A program made the position numbers and the translations under genes. DNA of 64,000 nucleotides from Photobacterium lutimaris (GTDB lineage: Bacteria; Pseudomonadota; Gammaproteobacteria; Enterobacterales; Vibrionaceae): positions 111,021 through 175,020 of the forward strand of contig NZ_PYMH01000011.1 in NCBI RefSeq assembly GCF_003025555.1. Reading direction: 5' to 3'. Positions 62,046 through 64,000 of this stretch are shown piece by piece (position 1 is the first letter of the stretch; every line of letters starts with the position of its first letter). The notes under the pieces are model-generated. The model did no database searches. It saw only the letters and a list, made by a program, of their open reading frames with translations, and was not told the origin of the DNA.

Positions 62046-62966
62046 ATGTCGGGGATATTGGATTCGGTGAATCAACGTACCCAACTGGTCGGTCAAAATA
62101 GGCTAGAGTTGCTCACTTTTAGGTTAAATCGACGTCAACGTTACGGGATCAACGTATTTAAAGTTAAGGAAGTTCTTCAATGTCCGAAACTCACGATGAT
62201 GCCCAATCTGCATCCTTTGGTGAAAGGTATTGCCCACATCCGCGGGCAAACTATTTCCGTTATTGACATGAGCCTGGCAACGGGTGGCCGTCCTATTGAT
62301 GATCTCGACAACTGCTTTGTGATTATCTCGGAATTTAACCGCTCGATTCAGGGCTTCCTGGTCTCATCGGTTGAACGGATCATCAACATGAACTGGGAGT
62401 CAATCCTTCCGCCGCCAAAAGGCGCGGGTAAGGCTAACTACCTGACAGCGGTGACCGAAATCGATAATGAGTTGGTCGAAATCCTCGATGTCGAGAAGAT
62501 CCTTGATGAGATTTCCCCGGTCAATACCAACATTACCGGAACGGTACTGGAGGAATTGATTGAAGATATGCCTGATATCAGGAGGATATTGGTTGCTGAT
62601 GATTCCAGTGTAGCCCGCAAGCAGGTACAGCGAGCTATCGAAGCGATAGGCTGCGAGTGTGTGCTGGTCAAAGACGGTAAAGAAGCCATTATCAAGCTGC
62701 GCGAAATGGCTCAAGAAGGGGATATCTACAAGCAGTTGGCATTGGTGATTTCGGATATCGAGATGCCGGAAATGGATGGCTATACCTTAACCGCAGAGAT
62801 CCGTAATGATCCGCGCCTTAAGGATCTACATGTCATCCTACATACCTCATTGAGTGGGGTCTTTAACCAAGCCATGGTTGAGCGTGTTGGGGCCAACGCC
62901 TTTATACCTAAATTCAATCCTGACGAACTCGGCGCTGCGGTCAAAGCGGCAATGCCAAAACCATAA
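62046..62966 (+). CDS. cheV: Chemotaxis coupling protein CheV
   Basis: CheV couples receptors to CheA and has a receiver domain that adapts the signal. The 306-residue protein has an N-terminal CheW domain (LLTFRLNRRQRYGINVFKVKEVL, HIRGQTISVIDMS) and a C-terminal receiver (ILVADDSSVARKQ, phosphorylation Asp in ISDIEMPEMDG). It is 38 bases ahead of cheR. Confidence 0.95.
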   Translation: MSGILDSVNQRTQLVGQNRLELLTFRLNRRQRYGINVFKVKEVLQCPKLTMMPNLHPLVKGIAHIRGQTISVIDMSLATGGRPIDDLDNCFVIISEFNRSIQGFLVSSVERIINMNWESILPPPKGAGKANYLTAVTEIDNELVEILDVEKILDEISPVNTNITGTVLEELIEDMPDIRRILVADDSSVARKQVQRAIEAIGCECVLVKDGKEAIIKLREMAQEGDIYKQLALVISDIEMPEMDGYTLTAEIRNDPRLKDLHVILHTSLSGVFNQAMVERVGANAFIPKFNPDELGAAVKAAMPKP

Positions 62967-63004
62967 GCATACTAAAGCATATAATAATCATACTAGAGCA
63001 GTAG

Positions 63005-63835
63005 ATGACAGCTATAACGATAAACGATCAGGAATACCGCGAGTTTTGCCGTTTCCTGGAGGCCCAGTGTGGTATTGTCCTGGGCGACAGCAAACAGTAT
63101 TTGGTAAGAAGTAGGCTCAGCCCTTTAGTTAGTCAATTTTCATTATCTTCACTTTCCGAATTGTTGCAGGTGGTGGTTACGGGGCGAAACAGGGAATTGC
63201 GGGTCGCGGCCGTCGATGCCATGACAACCAATGAAACACTATGGTTTCGTGATACCTATCCCTACACGGTGTTGGCCGAACGTATCTTGCCAGAGCTGGC
63301 GGCGAACAAGCGGCCGATCAAAGTATGGTCATCGGCCAGCTCATCAGGGCAGGAGCCGTATTCTATCGCTATGACTGCGCTGGAAACCCAGCATCGCAGG
63401 CCGGGGTTGTTGGCGAGCCCGGTGCAAATCACCGCGACGGATATCTCCCAGACCATGCTGGAGACTTGCCGCTCCGGGGCTTACGATAATCTGGCTCTCA
63501 GTCGTGGGTTGTCAATGGAGCGCCGGCGGATGTTTTTCGAAGACAATGGCGATGGCCGGCTGAAAGTGAACGACAAGGTCAAGCGGATGGTGAATTTCCG
63601 TCCGCAAAACTTGAAAGATAGCTATGCCCTGCTGGGTAAGTTTGATGTGATTTTCTGCCGCAATGTGTTGATCTACTTCTCGCCAGAGATGAAAGCGAAA
63701 GTGCTTAACCAAATGGCTGCCAGCCTCAACCCCGGCGGTTATCTGCTACTGGGGGCGTCGGAGTCGCTGACGGGCTTGACCGATAGGTTTGAGATGATCC
63801 GCTGCAACCCGGGTATTATTTATAAGCTTAAATGA
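63005..63835 (+). CDS. cheR: Chemotaxis protein methyltransferase CheR
   Basis: CheR methylates glutamates of chemoreceptors with S-adenosylmethionine, enabling adaptation. The 276-residue protein has the helical N-terminal domain, the catalytic domain with WSSASSSGQEPYS, the SAM-binding ITATDIS and the DVIFCRNVLIYF motif. flgB would be expected beyond the window end. Confidence 0.95.
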   Translation: MTAITINDQEYREFCRFLEAQCGIVLGDSKQYLVRSRLSPLVSQFSLSSLSELLQVVVTGRNRELRVAAVDAMTTNETLWFRDTYPYTVLAERILPELAANKRPIKVWSSASSSGQEPYSIAMTALETQHRRPGLLASPVQITATDISQTMLETCRSGAYDNLALSRGLSMERRRMFFEDNGDGRLKVNDKVKRMVNFRPQNLKDSYALLGKFDVIFCRNVLIYFSPEMKAKVLNQMAASLNPGGYLLLGASESLTGLTDRFEMIRCNPGIIYKLK

Positions 63836-63849
63836 GATATGGCTTGAGG

Positions 63850-63929
63850 CGAGAGCGGCCGTAGGCTATTGGAAGAGCTAAGATAAGAAGCAAGAGCTTG
63901 ACATGGTCAGGCTCTTGTTGGATACCGGC
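63850..63929. repeat. Head segment of heptamer repeat element, locus 3
   Basis: It matches the head at 9118-9207 by eye: GCGGCC, TAGGCTATTGGAAGAGC, GAAGCAA and TTGACATGG in order. CAAGAGC / GCTCTTG here can form a 7-bp hairpin (63889-63915 region). Confidence 0.7.
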
Positions 63930-63964
63930 ATCGCCCATCGCCCATCGCCCATCGCCCATCGCCC
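63930..63964. repeat. Heptamer tandem array, 5 x ATCGCCC
   Basis: Five perfect copies of ATCGCCC, followed by the degenerate units ATTCCCC and ATCACCT. The unit differs by one base from ATCGCCA at 38709. Confidence 0.95.
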
Positions 63965-64000
63965 ATTCCCCATCACCTTTTTGCGATCCCCTTTTCTTCC

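Overview
The window looks like chromosomal DNA of a gamma-proteobacterium of the Vibrionaceae, most like Photobacterium. This rests on protein resemblance and gene order: the six-gene Na+-NQR operon with apbE and nqrM, frsA-crl-proBA, ptsHI-crr beside cysK/cysZ/zipA/ligA, and a flgTOPNMA-cheVR motility block with the polar-flagellum H-ring/T-ring factors FlgT, FlgO and FlgP. No phage, insertion sequence or CRISPR array is visible. Almost all genes are core functions; the unusual content is mainly between genes.

Layout. 0.6-7.9 kb: nqrABCDEF, then the flavin transferase apbE and the iron-delivery factor nqrM, which mature the pump. 8-9.1 kb: dinB under a perfect LexA box. 9.2-12.6 kb: pepD and a single-Cache chemoreceptor on the minus strand. 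12.8-13.2 kb: a probable dual-function small RNA encoding a 29-residue peptide. 13.6-20.5 kb: purine permease, gpt, frsA, crl, proB, proA. 20.6-26.5 kb: a minus-strand run (yffB-like, dapE, vanY-like, DUF2897) interrupted by a 2.8-kb amidohydrolase/LysR segment flanked by ~115-bp imperfect direct repeats. 26.8-34.5 kb: a small wHTH gene, narQP and the divergent napFDABC cluster with a tiny membrane protein. 34.5-37.4 kb: small proteins of little-known function. 37.7-47.5 kb: Dyp peroxidase, crr/ptsI/ptsH, cysK, cysZ, zipA, ligA. 48-50 kb: porin and a YccT-like gene. 50.8-57.8 kb: gltX, tRNA-Ala(GGC), a double-Cache chemoreceptor, a PanP-like decarboxylase, tRNA-Arg(CCU). 57.8 kb to the end: flgT, flgOP, flgNM, flgA, cheV, cheR.

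How the parts work together. Respiration and energy genes dominate: a sodium-motive NADH dehydrogenase with its maturation factors, and periplasmic nitrate reduction next to its own nitrate sensor pair. PTS sugar uptake lies in the same window as the small-RNA gene, whose C-rich 3' segment has eight contiguous bases complementary to the Shine-Dalgarno region of ptsH. Motility genes carry clear sigma-28 promoters upstream of flgM and flgO.

The most notable observations are: (1) the VcdRP-like dual-function RNA and its match to ptsH; (2) a dispersed family of 7-bp tandem arrays at four intergenic sites, with different heptamers but a partly shared upstream 'head'; (3) the duplicated vanY/DUF2897 junction flanking an accessory amidohydrolase-LysR pair; (4) an orphan double-hairpin/terminator upstream of the second chemoreceptor. 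All calls come from reading the sequence; no database search was run.
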